A stretch of 64,000 nucleotides of DNA, taken from assembly GCF_963665245.1 (NCBI RefSeq), contig NZ_OY762267.1, positions 2,852,001 through 2,916,000 on the forward strand, given 5' to 3'. The DNA comes from an uncultured Paludibaculum sp. (lineage in GTDB: Bacteria > Acidobacteriota > Terriglobia > Bryobacterales > Bryobacteraceae). The notes beneath the pieces were generated by a model. The model was not told the DNA's origin. It worked only from the letters and a program-made list of their open reading frames with translations, and ran no database searches. The position numbers and the translations under genes are program-made. Shown here one piece after another: positions 44,527 through 54,625 of the stretch (within the stretch, counting starts at the first letter, position 1; every line of letters begins with the position of its first letter).

Positions 44527-46518
44527 CTATTCTGCCTTCCGATAGACCCGGATCTTGCCGTCCTTGGTCCTTTGTTGCTTTGGCTCCCAGCCCAATGCCT
44601 TCAGGCACCGCCCAACGTCATTCTTTGCCCGCTGGGTCCATTGGGACTGTGGCACGTCCAGGACGTTCAGCAACCGATCCATGGTGATCAAGTCGTCATC
44701 CTCGCGGCTGGCTAGCCACTTCTGTAAAGGCTCCTGCCATGGATGCTCGTTGAAGCGCGCGGCCTGCTCTTCCATCGCATCCCGGATGATCTGGTGATCC
44801 TCAAACCACCACTTCGCCCCGTCCTGGTAGAGAGCCACGGCTTCAGCCCACAACTGATCGCGATCGCGCTCGATGGCGGCCAGGTCAATCGGATCGAATG
44901 GCGTTGCAGCCGTCTTCACAGGCCAGAAGCGGCGCCCGCCGGTTTCGTCCTTCGCCCATGACTCGTCATTGGTCGTTGCACAGAACACGGTCTGCCGCGG
45001 GTGATCTTCAGCGACGACGCCGAAGGGTGCCCGGTAGCGATCGACCTGCCGCGTCATAAACGCCTTGACCGCCGACGCTTCGGAACGGGTGTGCTGTTCC
45101 ATTTCGCCGTCTTCCACAATCCACTTGCCGGCAAGCTGGATCGGTGCGTCCTTGCTGCGAAGGTCCGGGAGGTCATCACAGAAGAACCGTTGCGAGGCGA
45201 GCACGCGGAAAGCGGCCGACTTCATGGCGCCTTGGGCGCCCTCCATCACTAAGACGTGGTCGACCTTCGTGCCTGGCGCGAGGATGCGGGCCACGGCGGA
45301 GATAAGCCAACACCGGCCGGCCGCGGAGGCGAAGTTCGAGAACGGCACCTTGCAGTAGCTCGTCAACCAGCGGTCCAAGCGGGGCTCGCTGTCCCATCGC
45401 AGGGCTTGAAGGTAATCCCTGAGAGGATGAATCTTGTTCTCTTTGGAGGCCGCCGCAATGGCAAGCTTGGCTATGTCCAGGCCCACCTCGACGCCCTGTT
45501 CCTGCAGCCACACGTTGACCTTGATGGCCTCGTCGTCGCCCCAATGGACACCGCGCTCCACACCCTCAATTGGCGGGTCCGTGACGGCCAAGGGACGCAT
45601 TGCCATTTCGTCATAGGCGAGTACCCCGCGCCACTCGTCGGAATGCGTGAGGGCAACCACGGCGTTGCAGAGTAGGGCCTTGGGCTTCCCGTTGTCAGTC
45701 TTCCGAAGTTTGCCCTTCCAGCCGGCCGGGGGCAGGTGTTCTAAACGATTGATGGAGTCGAGCACCTTCGCCGGCCCCACACTAGCGAGCCGATCGTCAA
45801 TGCCCTTGCCCTCAGTGATCGGCCACTCCAGAAACGCGACGTGGGCGCCGCGGGCGGACAGCTCATCGCGGAGCATGCGCCTGGCATGGCCCACCTGTGG
45901 CTTTTCCTTCAGGTCCGCATCGAAGGCAATCGTAACCCGCCGGCCGTTCCACTGGATGAGGTCCAGGTCTCGAATCGGACCCTTCACCGTGAGACGTTCC
46001 CCGTTGGGTCCGCCCTCTTTGCCGATGACGCCGCGCCAATTCCACACGCCGCCCAGCCCGATGGGCAGAAAGCGCGGAGCGGTGGCTTCGTGGCTCGCCA
46101 GGCGAGATAGCGCCAGCGTCTTGAACTCGCCCTCAGTGATCACAATGGGGAGGTTCACGTCTCCGGCCTGGTCGACAGTAACGCCGGGCGGGAAGTACAG
46201 CCGGTTGCCCCGTTCCGGCGGCCCGATATACTTCATAACCTCGGCTCGTTTGTTGCCGGTTCGGATCTCCAACTCCGGCACGTCGCGCCGGATGCGGTAG
46301 TAGCCAGTAGGCCCGGCCGGATGGGAGTAAGGCAGCAGCAGGCCAGCATAGTCGCCACGTTCCCGGCCCACCATGGCGCGGCCTTGCCTGGAATCCACAC
46401 GGCGGATGGACGCAGCATCGGCCAGTGCGGGCGTGATCCACCTGTTTGCGAGCGCCTTGTAGTCCGTAGGCGTCAATGGCGACGAAATACAGGACAGGTA
46501 CTCAGGTGCAGAACTCAT
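44527..46518 (-). CDS. VirE/VapE-type primase-helicase
   Basis: 663 aa. The N-terminal half (~100-260) is a DUF3854/TOPRIM-like primase region: LPIVITEGEFKTLALSRLAS, VTIAFDADLKEKPQVGHARR and WPITEGKGIDDRLAS. The C-terminal half is a VirE (PF05272-like) P-loop ATPase: Walker A variant VLVMEGAQGAMKSAAFRVLA, Walker B GKWIVEDGEMEQH, sensor CATTNDESWAKDETGGRRFWPV. This primase-helicase fusion is the usual replication protein of satellites and plasmid-phages. Coupled by 4-nt overlap to the gene upstream. Confidence 0.88.
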   Translation of the reverse strand: MSSAPEYLSCISSPLTPTDYKALANRWITPALADAASIRRVDSRQGRAMVGRERGDYAGLLLPYSHPAGPTGYYRIRRDVPELEIRTGNKRAEVMKYIGPPERGNRLYFPPGVTVDQAGDVNLPIVITEGEFKTLALSRLASHEATAPRFLPIGLGGVWNWRGVIGKEGGPNGERLTVKGPIRDLDLIQWNGRRVTIAFDADLKEKPQVGHARRMLRDELSARGAHVAFLEWPITEGKGIDDRLASVGPAKVLDSINRLEHLPPAGWKGKLRKTDNGKPKALLCNAVVALTHSDEWRGVLAYDEMAMRPLAVTDPPIEGVERGVHWGDDEAIKVNVWLQEQGVEVGLDIAKLAIAAASKENKIHPLRDYLQALRWDSEPRLDRWLTSYCKVPFSNFASAAGRCWLISAVARILAPGTKVDHVLVMEGAQGAMKSAAFRVLASQRFFCDDLPDLRSKDAPIQLAGKWIVEDGEMEQHTRSEASAVKAFMTRQVDRYRAPFGVVAEDHPRQTVFCATTNDESWAKDETGGRRFWPVKTAATPFDPIDLAAIERDRDQLWAEAVALYQDGAKWWFEDHQIIRDAMEEQAARFNEHPWQEPLQKWLASREDDDLITMDRLLNVLDVPQSQWTQRAKNDVGRCLKALGWEPKQQRTKDGKIRVYRKAE

Positions 46519-46799
46519 TCTGCTACCCCCAGCGCTGCCCGCACGGTTGAGGCATCGGATGGGGCGTGGCGTAGCAGCATGAGAAAGTGACCAAGCGCGT
46601 CGGCCTCGCGGTCGAGTAGCTCCCGCCGGCCCTCCAGGACAGCCATGGCCGCCAGCGCATCGGAACGAATGGCGTCCAGCGTCGAATTCGCCAGCGCTTC
46701 AGGCTGGCGGTCGAGGGAGAGGGCGACTTGCTTGAGAAGGGCGCTCACATGGCTAGCGCGGGTTCCGTTGCCCATGCTCGCCAGTTCCGCGCCGGTCAC
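46515..46799 (-). CDS. small helical protein of replication operon
   Basis: 94 aa from GTG 46799, overlapping both neighbours by 4 nt. HVSALLKQVALSLDRQPEALANSTLDAIRSDALAAMAVLEGRRELLDREADALGHF is helical, perhaps a coiled coil. No family recognised; probably a replication accessory or anti-host factor. Confidence 0.6.
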   Translation of the reverse strand: MTGAELASMGNGTRASHVSALLKQVALSLDRQPEALANSTLDAIRSDALAAMAVLEGRRELLDREADALGHFLMLLRHAPSDASTVRAALGVAE

Positions 46800-47038
46800 A
46801 GCTCGCCCCTATGCTTCCGGGCAAAGGACCGGTCCGGCCTGTACTCGTCCAGGACTCCGGATAAGGCATCAAGCGCAATCTGCGCGAAACCGATCTGACC
46901 ATACAGCGCTACCTCGACAGCCTGGAGGTTATCCAAGGCGACCTCCAACTTGCCCGGCATGCGCGGCAGAACCGAGAGCTCTGTTTTCTTCTTCCGGCCG
47001 GGGGACTTTCGGGTTACACTGGTGTCGTTAGATTTCAT
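46796..47038 (-). CDS. small basic protein, first gene of replication operon
   Basis: 80 aa from ATG 47038 with GAGGTGG upstream. A basic N-terminus (SVTRKSPGRKKKTEL) is followed by a helix (GKLEVALDNLQAVEVALYGQIGFAQIALDAL). A stable GCGCCGG/CCGGCGC hairpin lies just before the ribosome-binding site (~47050-47070) and may control translation. Function unknown. Confidence 0.6.
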   Translation of the reverse strand: MKSNDTSVTRKSPGRKKKTELSVLPRMPGKLEVALDNLQAVEVALYGQIGFAQIALDALSGVLDEYRPDRSFARKHRGEL

Positions 47039-47210
47039 TGTCCACCTCAAGGCGCCGGCTCCACCCGGCGCTTTCGCTTTTAGTGGCCGCCCATCTGGTT
47101 TTCACTGGACTGTGCCAGGAATGCGCCAGACAGGCGACCATTTCGCCCTTTCGGCACATTCAGCACAAATGAAGGGTGTGGAAGTTACAGACAACAAAGG
47201 TGCTTAGGTG

Positions 47211-47235
47211 GTTCGAATCTCACCAGGTCCACCAA
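47211..47235. repeat. attachment site far end (direct repeat copy 2)
   Basis: Exact 25-bp copy of 37384-37408 (GTTCGAATCT ... CCACCAA). No tRNA body precedes it: upstream sequence (AGGTGCTTAGGTG) belongs to the element. It marks the right boundary. Confidence 0.92.
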
Positions 47236-47249
47236 ATCCCTTCAATAAC

Positions 47250-47402
47250 TTAATTCGCCTGCCTCTCTTCCGATTCCCGCACTTCATCCCGCACGACCCA
47301 GAGCGACACCCTTGTCTGGAGGTTGCGGGTGGCTATCAAGACGCCGCCGGGTAGCAGGTAGTCGCGGAGGGCTACGCCTTCGGGTTCGGAGAGCCACATG
47401 CG
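47250..47402 (-). pseudogene. C-terminal fragment, possibly DUF4159-like
   Basis: MWLSEPEGVALRDYLLPGGV, LIATRNLQTRVSLWVVRDEV to a stop at 47250. The LRDYLLxGG block resembles DUF4159 proteins, where it is followed by FLxxDDF, not seen here. The frame continues upstream antisense to the lipoprotein gene, so only the 3' part is believable. Probably displaced by the element insertion or a rearrangement. Confidence 0.3.
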
Positions 47403-47477
47403 GTTCCGTTGCAAACGCTCCTGCTCCGTGATAGCGTCGATTCGGACTAAGACGTCCCGAAATCGAGGATATGCCGG

Positions 47478-48308
47478 ATGAACCGCAAGGTAAACTTTGT
47501 CTGTTTCGCTTTGGTCCTTCCCACGCTTGCTGCGTTGAACGGGTGCTCTAGCAAGCCGCCCGCTGGTGAGTCCAAGAAGGCCGCGCCCGCCCCATTCAAG
47601 ATTCAGGGCAAGCTTCGGGTGCTGTCGATCACGGGCTCGACGAGCGATTCGTCTCTGAACGGAGGCGGACCTTCGATATTCGTCTGGGAAGGCAGGCAAC
47701 AATACCGCCTGTTCTCACGAAGGACCCTCAACGTGACCGACGAGAAGGAGTACATCGTCGAGGGCATCCACGCGCAAAAGGCCATTGACGAGATTGGCGA
47801 TCCCGACCAGGGAAAGGGCGGTTATCCACTCCTGACAAGCTGCGAGCGTGTGGTCAAGACGGCTTGGCCCGGCATGTCCTTTGAAGAAGTCGACGTGAAG
47901 GCTGCGGCGTTGCGCGGTCGTGTGTCACGGTATCCCGCCCGGCCGATCATCCTGGTTACGCGGATACAGGCCGCTCCCTCCAAGGATGACGGCACTGTGG
48001 CCGCGGACAAGAAGAAGGCGAAGGAGGAGGAGGATCTCCGCACAGTCACTGTCCCCGCTGATAAACAGAAGGCTCTACTGATTGAGGGGACGCCCGTTCA
48101 ACCCGCGCCCCTTTGGGAGCCGGCCGGAGGAACGATTCGCTGCAAGGTCATCATTGGTTCAGATGGGAAGATCTCCGAACTGGAAACCGGCGCACAGCTT
48201 TGCGAGGCCGCTCCCTGGGCTCAGTTCCGTTATCAGGCCCCGGTTCAGGGCGGCCACCCCGTGAAGGTGGCAACCGAGGTTGAAGTGCGCTACGAACCGC
48301 GCAAGTGA
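47478..48308 (+). CDS. lipoprotein with TonB C-terminal-like domain
   Basis: 276 aa. Lipobox: hydrophobic FVCFALVLPTLAALNGC with Cys22, so membrane-anchored after signal peptidase II. The middle region includes a charged KKKAKEEEDL segment. The C-terminal ~60 residues (GGTIRCKVIIGSDGKISELE...WAQFRYQAPVQGGHPVKVATEVEVRYEPRK) match the TonB_C-type fold. Acidobacteria have many TonB-like energy transducers, but without an N-terminal TM/Pro-rich region this is not a classic TonB. Convergent with hypE. Confidence 0.68.
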   Translation: MNRKVNFVCFALVLPTLAALNGCSSKPPAGESKKAAPAPFKIQGKLRVLSITGSTSDSSLNGGGPSIFVWEGRQQYRLFSRRTLNVTDEKEYIVEGIHAQKAIDEIGDPDQGKGGYPLLTSCERVVKTAWPGMSFEEVDVKAAALRGRVSRYPARPIILVTRIQAAPSKDDGTVAADKKKAKEEEDLRTVTVPADKQKALLIEGTPVQPAPLWEPAGGTIRCKVIIGSDGKISELETGAQLCEAAPWAQFRYQAPVQGGHPVKVATEVEVRYEPRK

Positions 48309-48326
48309 TGCGGCAGCAGGATGCGC

Positions 48327-49385
48327 TCAGCAGATCCGCGGCAACTGCTCGCCTACCGGCAAAGGAATCACTCGGGTGCCGCCCATGGACGTTGTGGCCG
48401 CTACGAGACCGGGCCGCGCGGCCGTCACCTCTCCGATGACGGCTGCGCGTTGCCCCAGCGGGTGCTCTCGCATCCGGCGCAATACTTCGGCCGCCCGATC
48501 GCCAGCCACCACAGCCACCAGCTTGCCCTCGTTGGCTACCTGGAGAGGATCCAGACCCAACAACTCACAAGCGGCCCGCACTTGCCGGTCCACCGGGATG
48601 GCGGTTTCGTCCAGCATCATACCCACCTGGGAGGCCCGAGCTATCTCATTCAACGTGGCCGCCAGGCCGCCTCGGGTGGGATCACGCAACGCATGCACCG
48701 CACCTTCCACCTGTAGGATCTCCGCCACAAGACCATGCAGTGCCGCGCAGTCGCTCTCGATGGTGGTTTCGAACTGCAAACCCTGGCGAACGCTCATCAC
48801 GGCGATGCCATGGTCGCCGAGTGTTCCACTGACGATGACCCGGTCGCCCGGGCGCGCGAACGCCGGCCCCAGCAAAAGGCCTGGTGGGACAAGACCCACG
48901 CCGGCCGTGTTGATGAAGATGCCGTCCCCGTGACCCTTCTCGACCACCTTCGTGTCGCCGGCCACAATCTGCACACCGGCGGTGTGCGCCGCCTGGGCCA
49001 TGCGCTCGACCACGTGTGCGAGCAGCGCCATCTCCAACCCTTCCTCGAGGATGAAACCGGCTGTCAGATACAGCGGGCGCGCCCCACACATGGCCAGATC
49101 GTTCACGGTCCCGTTCACGGCCAGTTCTCCGATGCTGCCTCCGGGAAAGACCAGGGGCCGGACGACGAACGAGTCAGTGGTCAGCGCCACGCGCCCGGAC
49201 GGCAGGTCCACGACGCTCGCATCGCCCAGCATCTCCAGCATGGAGTTCCGAAAGGCGGGCAGGAACAGATTCTCGATGAGCTCCTCGGAGAGCTTGCCGC
49301 CGCCTCCATGGCCGAGGACGATCCGCGGATAGCTTCTCAGCGGGAGAGGGCACGTCCAGTCTTCGAAATGCAGGGTATCCGCCAT
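48327..49385 (-). CDS. hypE: hydrogenase maturation carbamoyl dehydratase HypE
   Basis: 352 aa. IVLGHGGGGKLSEELI near the N-terminus, DSFVVRPLVFPGGSIGELAVNGTVNDLAMCGARP, GDTKVVEKG and ATP-binding HALRDPTRGGLAATLNEIA are the AIR-synthase-like hallmarks. The C-terminus ends LPRIC, whose terminal Cys carries the carbamoyl/cyano group passed on to the [NiFe] centre. Directly follows hypD. No hydrogenase structural genes are in the window. Confidence 0.96.
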   Translation of the reverse strand: MADTLHFEDWTCPLPLRSYPRIVLGHGGGGKLSEELIENLFLPAFRNSMLEMLGDASVVDLPSGRVALTTDSFVVRPLVFPGGSIGELAVNGTVNDLAMCGARPLYLTAGFILEEGLEMALLAHVVERMAQAAHTAGVQIVAGDTKVVEKGHGDGIFINTAGVGLVPPGLLLGPAFARPGDRVIVSGTLGDHGIAVMSVRQGLQFETTIESDCAALHGLVAEILQVEGAVHALRDPTRGGLAATLNEIARASQVGMMLDETAIPVDRQVRAACELLGLDPLQVANEGKLVAVVAGDRAAEVLRRMREHPLGQRAAVIGEVTAARPGLVAATTSMGGTRVIPLPVGEQLPRIC

Positions 49386-49394
49386 GCGGCCACG

Positions 49395-50507
<1,113 letters not shown>

Positions 50508-50625
50508 CGGCGGCCTGCCACGATCGAACGAACCTCACTACGCTTCGATGCCTGTCTGTGTGGCTCAATCCGATTGTGACGCGAAACGAACGGAAACGGG
50601 GATCGAGGAAGCTCACGAAAGGACG

Positions 50626-52152
50626 TCAGGGCCGCGACGGTTCGGCGAAAGGGGCCCCGCGCACCTCGCTCGCTTCCACTCCGGTGCCGCGCTCAAACAG
50701 CACGGCCTCCACATCGCCGAACGAACCCAGGCGGCGTATCCTCCAGCCTTGTAGTTCGGGGCGCTGTGAGAACCACCGCTGCCAGAACCAGACGTTGCGA
50801 TTGCCACCGTAGACGACGAACCGTCCGGCTTCGGGCAGGAAGCGGGCCGACAGGTTGCGAGCATACTGCAATCCGGCCTCGGCCGGCTGAAAGGGGAACA
50901 GCAACGGGCGGCCTGCAAGGGGATAGGTTGCCAGGTGCGAGTATAGGAAGCCGGGCAGAGGGTAATCGGGCCGCCAGACCGGTGACCTCGCCTCGACGAA
51001 GGGACTGGGGCAGACGACCGGGATCGTTGGATCATTCAGCGCGGCGATGGCCTGCGTGGCGCCACGCCAGTCGGAGCCGTGCGCCGGCCCATCCAGGGGC
51101 CGGTTCGTCGAGTGGAGCAAGGCCAAGCCGCCCGCGAAGAGCGCCAAGGGTCTCCAGAGGGCGGTGGGCAGATAGCGGGCCAGCAGATAGGCCGTGCCCA
51201 ACAGGATCCCGGGCCAAGCCAGCGACAGGTAGCGCGGCAGGAAGACGCTGTTCCCGGTTCCGACGGAGTAGGCGTAGAGACACAGAGGATGCACGAACCA
51301 CCAGCCCAGCAACAGGACTCCGGCTGATACGGAAAGTGCGACGGGCGGGCGGCGCAGCAGGCGGCTGAGGATCCAGGCACTGGGCAGTGTCGCGATGAGC
51401 AGTCCGAACTTGAGCGAGTACTTGAACTGGCGGAGGTCAGGTGGCGGCTGAATGACATGAGCCTGGGCCTCGCCGGCCAACAGCACGGCGTTCCAGGCGA
51501 CGGGTACCAGCAGAAGTCCCAGGGTCGCGAAGACCGCGCCGGCGCGCTGCCAACTCAGAGGCGTTTCGCCGCGCCAGAGCCGCACCGCCGCGTAGAGCGC
51601 GTAGACGAGATAGAAGGGCCAGTAGATGAGGTGGGTTCGCCACAGCAGTGCCGCGGCTGCAACGAAGAGCAAGGCATCCAGCCAGCGCGCTTCATCCAAC
51701 CAACGGATCAGTGCCCAGACACTCAGCGACGCGACACACAGTCCGAGGGCATAGGGCCGTGCGTCGGTAGCAGCATCGCTGAACCCGCGCAGCAGGAAAC
51801 TGCCGAATACGATCAGCCAGCCGCTGGCAGGATGGATGAGCCTGTTCCCGATGCATGCGCAGAGGAAGAGCGCGAGGCCCATGGAAAAGATGGAAGGCAC
51901 GCGGTAAGCGGCTTCCGACGTGCCGCCCAGTGCTCGCATGGCGGCCGGCAGGGCGTAATAGATGGATTGCGGCACCTGTGGCGCGACGGCCAGCGACGGA
52001 TGACTGCCGCCGTGCTCCACTACAAACTCGGTCACCGTCTCGTCCACCCAGAAGCTGGACGAGAGGGGCGCCAGCCAGAATCGCGCGATGCAAACGGTCA
52101 GCAGCAGGCCTAGCGACCAGTTCCACCAGAGGCTTCGCCCTGTCAGAGTCAC
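50626..52152 (-). CDS. polytopic GT-C glycosyltransferase-like protein
   Basis: 508 aa with ~11 membrane helices. SSSFWVDETVTEFVVEHGG places an Asp-Glu in the first outer loop as in GT-C (GT39/GT83-like) enzymes. The C-terminal ~130 residues are soluble and include FVVYGGNRNVWFWQRW. Likely transfers a sugar from a polyprenyl carrier to an envelope glycan. The GT2 gene upstream ends 10 nt before it, so the pair probably makes (GT2) and uses (GT-C) polyprenyl-phosphate sugar. Confidence 0.75.
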   Translation of the reverse strand: MTLTGRSLWWNWSLGLLLTVCIARFWLAPLSSSFWVDETVTEFVVEHGGSHPSLAVAPQVPQSIYYALPAAMRALGGTSEAAYRVPSIFSMGLALFLCACIGNRLIHPASGWLIVFGSFLLRGFSDAATDARPYALGLCVASLSVWALIRWLDEARWLDALLFVAAAALLWRTHLIYWPFYLVYALYAAVRLWRGETPLSWQRAGAVFATLGLLLVPVAWNAVLLAGEAQAHVIQPPPDLRQFKYSLKFGLLIATLPSAWILSRLLRRPPVALSVSAGVLLLGWWFVHPLCLYAYSVGTGNSVFLPRYLSLAWPGILLGTAYLLARYLPTALWRPLALFAGGLALLHSTNRPLDGPAHGSDWRGATQAIAALNDPTIPVVCPSPFVEARSPVWRPDYPLPGFLYSHLATYPLAGRPLLFPFQPAEAGLQYARNLSARFLPEAGRFVVYGGNRNVWFWQRWFSQRPELQGWRIRRLGSFGDVEAVLFERGTGVEASEVRGAPFAEPSRP

Positions 52153-52161
52153 TCCCCGGTC

Positions 52162-52944
52162 TCACTCAGCCCATGGCAGGAATACGGACGTCCGGACCGG
52201 CCAGCGCCGGTCTGGGAATGTCGCCGCGCGCAACAGGCCCCATTTCGCCAGCCTCGCCTGCAGCGTGGTCCGGACGACACCGAATCCATAGGTAACACTG
52301 CGGCGGAAGCTGATGGATGAGGCCTGCGGGAAGTAGCGAGTGGGGCAGGACACTTCCCCGATGCGCGCGCCAAGCACGATACTTTGCGCAATCAGTTGGT
52401 TGTCGAAGACGAAATCCTCCGAGTTGCTCGCCAGGGGCAAGGTCTCCAGCAACTCCCGCGTGTAGGCCCGGAAGCCAGTGTGATATTCGGAGAGCTTTGC
52501 ACCGAGTATGACGTTCTGAAACAGTGTGAGCACGCGGTTGGAGAAGTACTTATAGCGCGGCATGCCGCCGCGCAACGCGTCACCCCCAAGAATCCTCGAT
52601 CCCAGCACCAGGTCGTAGACGCCGAAGGCCGCCATGCTGGCCATCGCCGTCACCAGCAGGGGCGAATACTGATAGTCGGGATGGATCATCACGACGATGT
52701 CGGCACCGCGGCCGAGAGCCAGCTCGTAACAGGTTTTCTGGTTCCCGCCGTAGCCACGATTGCGGTCGTGCACAGCTACACAAAGTCCCAGACTCCGCGC
52801 CACCTCCACCGTGTCGTCCGTGCTGTGATCGTCCACCAGAATACGGTCATCGACGGTCTCGGGCAGTTCATCGACGGTCGCCTTCAACGTTTTGGCCGCG
52901 TTGTAGGCGGGCAAGACAACAGCGATTCGTTTCTGATTGATCAT
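52162..52944 (-). CDS. family 2 glycosyltransferase (dolichol-phosphate mannosyltransferase-like)
   Basis: 260 aa from ATG 52944. GT-A fold: IAVVLPAYNAAKTLKATVDELP, ILVDDHSTDDTVEVA, NRGYGGNQKTCYELALGRGADIVVMIHPDYQY (donor DxD-like His-Pro-Asp), and VLGSRILGG. Matches Dpm1-like enzymes that load a sugar on polyprenyl phosphate; no C-terminal membrane helices. Feeds the downstream GT-C gene (inference). Confidence 0.88.
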   Translation of the reverse strand: MINQKRIAVVLPAYNAAKTLKATVDELPETVDDRILVDDHSTDDTVEVARSLGLCVAVHDRNRGYGGNQKTCYELALGRGADIVVMIHPDYQYSPLLVTAMASMAAFGVYDLVLGSRILGGDALRGGMPRYKYFSNRVLTLFQNVILGAKLSEYHTGFRAYTRELLETLPLASNSEDFVFDNQLIAQSIVLGARIGEVSCPTRYFPQASSISFRRSVTYGFGVVRTTLQARLAKWGLLRAATFPDRRWPVRTSVFLPWAE

Positions 52945-53159
52945 TGGATTCCACAAGGCCCGTTCTTGCCGGGCATACACTCAGGACGCGTTACGTGCCC
53001 GCGGGGCGTACGGTACGGCGGCCCAAACAGGGTTAACTAATGTAAAGGCTGTACTGGGAACGTAAAGCCGGCTGCGCGTCCGGATCTCGATACAATGGGA
53101 CCGCCGTGCCGTCAACCCTCTTGGCTGGCACGGCTTACGGCATGAATTCGGAGTACCTA

Positions 53160-54560
53160 ATGAATCGCCGAGCCTTCCTATCCACTCTCACAGCCACGGC
53201 TGCGACCCTGCCCGCCGCCTTCGCGCAGAAGTATTCGCCTGACTGGACGTCGCTAAAAGCGCACGCCGTCCCCACCTGGTTTGAAGACGCCAAGTTCGGC
53301 ATCTTCATCCACTGGGGTCTCTACTCCGTACCAGCCTGGGCTCCGCCTTCGGGCGAACTCGGCCAGGTGGACATGAGCAAGTGGTTCTACCAGAACGCCT
53401 ACGCTGAGTGGTATCTGAATTCCATTCGCCTGAAGGAGTCGGACAGCTACAAACATCACGTCGAGACCTATGGCGTGGACTTCGACTACTACCGCTTCGG
53501 CCAGATGTTCGAAAAACAGAACCGCGCCTGGAAACCGCAAAGCTGGGCCGGCCTGTTCAAGGACTGCGGAGCGCGCTACGTCGTCCTAACCACCAAGCAT
53601 CATGACGGCTACACCTTGTGGCCCAGCAAGGTACCCAATCCCAAGCGGCCCCAAGGCGGAATCAATTCGCCGCGTGACCTGGTGGGCGACCTGACCAAGG
53701 CCGTGCGCGGAGCGGGCCTTCGCATGGGTCTTTACTATTCCGGCGGTCTCGACTGGACCTTCGAGCAGCGGCCCATCGCCACCATGGGCGACCTGCGCAC
53801 CACCGCGCCGCAGACCGAGGAGTATGCCCGCTACGCCGACGCGCATTGGCGTGAGCTCATCCGCCTCTATCAGCCCGCCGTGCTTTGGAACGACATCGGA
53901 TATCCCAAGCTGGGCAAGCCCGAAGCGCTATTCGCCGACTACTACAACGCCGTGCCGGAGGGCGTCATCAATAACCGCTTCAGCGTCGACTACTGCGACT
54001 TTACGACCCCGGAGTACGCCAAGTACGACAAGATCACGCCGAAGAAATGGGAGTCGTGCCGAGGGCTCGGCTTTAGTTTCGGCTACAACCAGGTGGAAGG
54101 GGCCGAGCACGTGATCGCGCCGGTTGCTCTGATCGAGCTGTTGGTCGACATCGTGAGTAAGAACGGCAACCTGCTGCTGAACATCGGCCCGAAGCCGGAC
54201 GGGTCGATCTCGGAAATCCAGCTCAATCGCCTGAACGCCTTGGGTGCATGGCTTAAAGCGAATGGCGAAGGTGTCTTCGGCAGCCGCCCGTGGGTGCGGC
54301 CCTCGGCAAAGACCGCCGCGGGTGGCGAGGTGCGGTTCACCCACAAAGGCCCATCGCTCTACGCATTCCTGTTCGGCCCTCAGACCGGTTCGGCGACGAT
54401 CACCGGGCTCAGCCTGCCGGCCGGCGCAAAGGTCCGTGCGTTGGGCGGCGGCGCGGTGAACTGGAAGAAGGACGGCGACAACACGGCCTTCGAGCTGGAC
54501 GCCAGTCCGCGCGCCGCCGGACCGCTCACGCTGTCCATCACACCGGCGCCAGCAGCCTGA
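53160..54560 (+). CDS. alpha-L-fucosidase, GH29
   Basis: 466 aa, exported: MNRRAFLSTLTATAATLPAAFAQ is a twin-Arg/Sec-type signal. GH29 barrel: WFEDAKFGIFIHWGLYSVPAWAP, YVVLTTKHHDGYTLWPS (HHDG), and VLWNDIGYP with the nucleophile Asp. After it LLLNIGPKPDGSI is typical, then a C-terminal beta domain. ATG 53160 is selected by GGAG at 6 nt and the signal peptide. Releases alpha-fucose from glycans in the periplasm or outside. Confidence 0.93.
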   Translation: MNRRAFLSTLTATAATLPAAFAQKYSPDWTSLKAHAVPTWFEDAKFGIFIHWGLYSVPAWAPPSGELGQVDMSKWFYQNAYAEWYLNSIRLKESDSYKHHVETYGVDFDYYRFGQMFEKQNRAWKPQSWAGLFKDCGARYVVLTTKHHDGYTLWPSKVPNPKRPQGGINSPRDLVGDLTKAVRGAGLRMGLYYSGGLDWTFEQRPIATMGDLRTTAPQTEEYARYADAHWRELIRLYQPAVLWNDIGYPKLGKPEALFADYYNAVPEGVINNRFSVDYCDFTTPEYAKYDKITPKKWESCRGLGFSFGYNQVEGAEHVIAPVALIELLVDIVSKNGNLLLNIGPKPDGSISEIQLNRLNALGAWLKANGEGVFGSRPWVRPSAKTAAGGEVRFTHKGPSLYAFLFGPQTGSATITGLSLPAGAKVRALGGGAVNWKKDGDNTAFELDASPRAAGPLTLSITPAPAA

Positions 54561-54625
54561 CGCATGATGAAGAGGTGGAACCCGCCGGTCCGACGGGCTC
54601 CACTTCCGACCGGAGGAGTTCTCGA

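Larger units (their letters stand above)
37384..47235. mobile_element. tRNA-Ala-integrated phage satellite-like element (9.85 kb)
   Basis: Bounded by identical 25-bp copies of the tRNA-Ala 3' end. All genes lie on the minus strand: integrase next to one att site, a replication operon next to the other, and between them an excisionase-like HTH, protease-capsid fusion, small proteins, MerR-like regulator, retropepsin pair and Nu1-like HTH, plus an origin-like repeat cluster. Absent are large terminase, portal, head completion, tail and lysis genes, so it cannot be a self-sufficient phage. This set (integrase, primase/helicase, regulator, a few head genes) is that of phage-inducible satellites. 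Overlapping ATGA junctions show compact phage-like packing. Both att sites and all frames look intact. Confidence 0.85.
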
